DNA of 64,000 nt from the NCBI GenBank assembly GCA_009829735.1, contig CM020620.1, forward strand, positions 124,001-188,000, in the 5' to 3' direction. The position numbers and the translations under genes were made by a program. This DNA comes from Pyropia yezoensis. Taxonomy: Eukaryota > Rhodophyta > Bangiophyceae > Bangiales > Bangiaceae. The notes below the pieces were generated by a model that saw only the letters and a list, made by a program, of their open reading frames with translations, was not told where the DNA came from and did no database searches. This document shows positions 60,414 to 64,000 of the stretch, in pieces (position 1 is the first letter of the stretch; each line of letters starts with the position of its first letter).

Positions 60414-62300
60414 CGTGAGGGAATGGGGGGGGGGGGGGGGGGGGGAGGGTGTATCGGAAGAAAGAAGGGGGGGGAGGGGGGGTGACGCAGGCAAGGCAAG
60501 TCAAAGAGGAGCAAGGAAGGTACCTGTGGGACAGGATCGACTGCTGTGTGTCTGGCAGAGGGGGATGTACTGGCTGCTGGATGATGAGGGGAGCAGACTA
60601 TCTTCACCCCGCCGACCGCCGCCACCCCCTTTATCGCCCGGCCCGCCCCCGTCCATCCCCCGGCCCGCCCCCCCGCCCCCCTCACCCAGCAGCCCCGTGG
60701 CAGGCCCGTGCAGCAACGTCCCAGCGCCACGCGCGGGCGTCTCCCCCCCCCAACCCCCCGGCGCCCACGCCATGCCTCCCCGCTGCCACGCGCCACCCGC
60801 GGCGCACCACGGCGACGGTGCACTGGAGAGAGGGGGGGCAACGGGGAGGGAAAACACGGGCGCCCCCGCCGCCGTGGCCGCTGCCAGTGTGGCCGCCGCG
60901 GTGGCCGCCGCGGTGGCCGCCGCCGCCAACCCCCCCCCCCCCCCCCCCCCCCCTCCCCCCCGCCCCACCCGCCATCGCCTTGTCACACCCCCGTCCCACC
61001 CCTTCTGCACCCCTCTTGTGCCCCCGCTGCCAGCAGTGCACAAGCACACGCGCGCGCGGCTAAGCGCGCGGGGCGGTTGGGCGGGCGGGCGGGCGGGCGG
61101 GCAGGTGCCGGGCGTGCGCGGGCGGCGGTCGCTGGCTACCTAGCCACCCCACCGCCACCGCCGCGCGTGCCGCGCCCCCCCCCTGCCCCGCCTCCCCCTC
61201 TCCGGGCGCGAGCGCGCCCGGGAGTGGGAGGGGGAGACACGGCGGGCAGCACACTGGAAAGCGCCGTTGGGGGGGGGGGGGGGGGCGGCCGCTTCCATAA
61301 CCCGCCGCTGCGCCGCCCGTCCCCCCCCCCCCCTCCCCGCGATCGGGGGATGACGGTGCAAGTGGAAGGAAATACCTATAGATACAGGAAGCTGGAGCGG
61401 GATCTCTTCCTGCTGGTTCCGACTGCCCCCTCCCCCCCGCTCTCCTCCTGTGTTCTGGGACAGAGGGGGGGGGGCTGAGGTGGCAGTCTGGGGACGGCAT
61501 CCTCGTCAGACACGCCCCGGCGCCACAACCCCTCCGCCACCACGACATTCCCCCTGTGCCCAAGGGCATTGTCACGCACAGTCGCTGTCGCCGGCGGGGG
61601 TGCCGAGCGCTTCCACCCGCCGTCCACTCCTGTAGCTACATAGATACACCCCTCCCGCGGCGGTTCCCAGTCCTGCAGGAGGGTGGCCCCGCTGGCAAAA
61701 ACTGCGGGGGGGAGGAGTGGGGGGTGCCAAAGGCTACATAGATAGGGGGGGGGGCTTGCAAGCGGGCACGAGCCTCCACCGCTATTTCGGCGCAACGGCG
61801 GGTGGGGGTGGGAGCAGCCCTTCAACGCAGCAACCAACCGAGCGGGCCCGGCGGCCTGGCACACCACCGCCCCGTGGGTGGCCCCTGACAGGGGCAGATG
61901 CGCGAGGCGGCGGCGGCTGATGAGGAAGGGAGGGCGGGGCGCGCCTCTCCCCCCGGCCCGGGCCACTGGGGATGGAGCGGCAGTGGCTAGATTGTGGGAA
62001 AGAACCGCTGTCACACCGCCGGCGGGGTGCTGGATCCAGTCAGAGGGGGGACCGGTTCGTCAAGGGCAGCCACGCTACTACTGTACCAAGATCTCGCGAC
62101 CCCACACCTTGACAGCAGTTGTGGAGGTGGGGGCGGGGCTGATCCGGGGCTCTGACGCTGACGCAGTGGCGGTGCTGCGTCTGGCGCCCAAGATCGGGCA
62201 GTTAGCTAGTGTGTGTCAAATGGAGACCACTCTCGCTGAGATCCAAGGTTCCCGTGGACTACAAAAAAAGCACAACACACGTGCTCGTATTGTCTAGCCG
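60414..62300. other. Interval without a supported gene
   Basis: It contains the 5' flank of the Cys/Tyr/Lys-rich gene and long C/G runs (60425-60446, 60930-60960, 61268-61287). A minus frame at 61376-62014 holds a moderately protein-like stretch (FASGATLLQDWEPPREG), but no family and no firm start. Confidence 0.4.
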
Positions 62301-62319
62301 AGGTACTCGGCGTTACTTG

Positions 62320-62700
62320 ACATGATGGCCAAAACTTGGTGGTGTGTGTGTTCTTTCATACTTTCAAACTAGTCTGCCCTGCTTTCTTCGAATTCTTCGA
62401 ACAGCCACCGGGCATCGTGGCCGGGCAGGGACGCTCGTCGAGCGTGTTCCGTTCCGTTTTGAACACAATGAAATCAGAGGGCCTCGCGACGCCGTAACCA
62501 TGCCCAAAACATAGTGGTGTGTGCTTTTTTCGCGGGCTTTTGTCGCATCTTGCCTGTTTGGTCTGCCCCCAGTCGCTGCAACCATGGCCAAAACATGGTG
62601 GTGTGTGTGCTCTTTCACAGGTGCTTTCATTGCCGGTGGCGAACAATGGCAGCCCCTCGTCGCTGCAACCATGGCCAAAACGCCCCAGGCTGTGTGCTGC
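62320..62700. repeat. Degenerate tandem repeats containing CATGGCCAAAACATGGTGGT
   Basis: Related copies begin near 62322, 62499, 62582 and 62670. The last three are about 83-88 bp apart and the first is about twice that away, so a unit of roughly 85 bp with one lost or diverged copy is likely. The word CGTCGCTGCAACCATGG also recurs. Confidence 0.6.
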
Positions 62701-64000
62701 GCTCCGCGTCTTTTTATTGCGTCCCGTAAAAAGTGGACGTGCACGGGTCGTGCAGTGTGGGTTTGATTGGTCCAGTGGCCGATATTTGACATGATCGACA
62801 CGTGCACGAATGTCGACCAGACCATGAAGCCAATGGAAACACCCGGATCTGCGATCAATCTGGGTCTGCGGTGCATGGTGAGCGAATCAATCATGCTGAG
62901 TGTAGCACGACCACGCACATTGGGCCACCTCGGTGCTATTTGACGCCGTCAGAAATACAAACTGAAGCAGAGGAAAAAGCACAGCGTGGAGGGCGTCGAC
63001 CCCCAGGTGTTGATGCTGGACCAGAAAGTGGACAACTTCTATGTCCATCTGCTGGTGGAAGGTCTCATGCCCAGGTCATGTGAGCTTCTCGAGCTGTTGG
63101 ATGCAAGCAGCGGAGAAAAATACATCCTTCAAGAATCGGCTTTCTTGGCGCCGTCAGGCGGGTCGACATTTCCGGCACTGGTCGACATTTGGCACCTACT
63201 AGCTATGTGTTGGAGGGCTTTTTCGTCGGCCACCCGCCCCCACGTGGCCGGCGACGTTGGTCGACCGTGAGACGCTGTGGGACAGTGGGACACCAGCCGC
63301 GACTGACATCCCTGGGGTGGGCACTTACATAGACACGGATGTCAATGATCACCTCCACGAGTACTGTTCGGATTAATTAATCCTTTTCCAATTAATTAAT
63401 CCGGTTTTCGGATGCTTCTTTTTGGATGGTTCCCGATATCGCCTGCTCATTCTGAAAGCAGCATTGGAATCAGCAAATCTTGTTCACCCCTGGGATGCAC
63501 GACGCAGCTGTGAGCGGCCAGGAGCGCTTCGTGGGGCTGCTCCGCCCGTGACACCCAATCAACGACCAGGATCACCATATGGTGCTTTTCCCAAAAATGG
63601 CCACCTCGGTGTGGGAACGCAACCTTCGATGCAAACAGCAACAGTATCTGGCCCACTTGATCGCGGGACTGGTCCACATTACGTGCAGCCAATAGTAGGG
63701 CACGGAGCGCGCAGATCGCACCGGCCACAGGCTGAGATGCATGTACAGTCTTTCTCCATTGCTGTGACATCCTTTCTTGGGCACGGTGTCTAGTATCCAA
63801 CGCAGGTCGACCGACCTCTACGGTGCGATCAACGCACGTGTCAGCATTCGATCGTTCTCACCGACCAATCAGAGGGCGGAATCAAGTTACAATCCTTGGG
63901 CTTACGGTCGCCACAAAGGGTGCCCAACAATGGAGAAAGACTGTACCTCCAGAGAATGTGACGGTTGGGCACGTCATTTGGGCCATCTGCCCACGCATGC
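62701..64000. other. AT-richer interval without a supported gene
   Basis: AATTAATTAATCC occurs twice at 63374-63402. Frames of 90-125 codons exist on both strands around 63420-63800, but none has a recognisable domain. This may be relic repetitive DNA. Confidence 0.4.

Overview
The window is nuclear DNA of a photosynthetic eukaryote. The genes include a TFIIH subunit, a ribosome-export GTPase, a plastid fibrillin and a plant-type mitochondrial L-galactonolactone dehydrogenase. Splice junctions are visible, but most genes are single-exon, and GC is very high with many G/C homopolymer runs. A bangiophyte red alga of the Porphyra/Pyropia kind fits best. That is an inference from gene content, GC and intron poverty, not something the sequence proves.

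Layout. 1-185 is the start of a minus-strand gene running off the edge. 971-16202 is a complete, young Ty3/gypsy-type LTR retrotransposon on the minus strand. It has 407-bp TG..CA LTRs differing at one base and a 5-bp ATTCG target duplication. It encodes Gag with a zinc knuckle and Pol with protease, reverse transcriptase, RNase H, integrase and chromodomain. Between pol and the 3' LTR a 628-codon ORF runs in the opposite direction. A 500-N gap sits inside the element, and about 4.75 kb is present on both sides of it with only single-base indels. I read this as two overlapping contig ends left unmerged, so the true element is probably about 10 kb. 16.2-18.6 kb is gene-poor and holds a MITE-like palindrome-rich element and a damaged tRNA-Glu.

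18.8-39.7 kb is a housekeeping stretch: FAHD1-like hydrolase (+), multi-exon membrane protein (-), Cut8/STS1-like proteasome tether (-), ESRP-like RNA-binding protein (-), B12D-domain protein with LEA-like repeats (+), RHD3/Sey1-like GTPase (-), plastid fibrillin (+), LSG1 GTPase (+), TFB5 (-) and galactonolactone dehydrogenase (-). Several pairs are divergent (ESRP-like/B12D-LEA; RHD3-like/fibrillin) and could share promoters.

40-64 kb is looser and dense in microsatellites and homopolymers. It holds a Gly/Ala/Pro/Ser-Arg-rich protein, a tandemly duplicated exon, a coiled-coil protein, a four-exon secreted LPMO-like protein whose predicted mature N-terminus is histidine, and a two-exon secreted Cys/Tyr/Lys-rich repeat protein. 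The last 3.5 kb is AT-richer, with short degenerate repeats and no gene I can support.

Most long open frames here are artefacts of GC content. I kept those with a recognisable family, sensible start and stop, or matched splice phases. Homopolymer length errors probably break some frames, especially in 40-44 kb.
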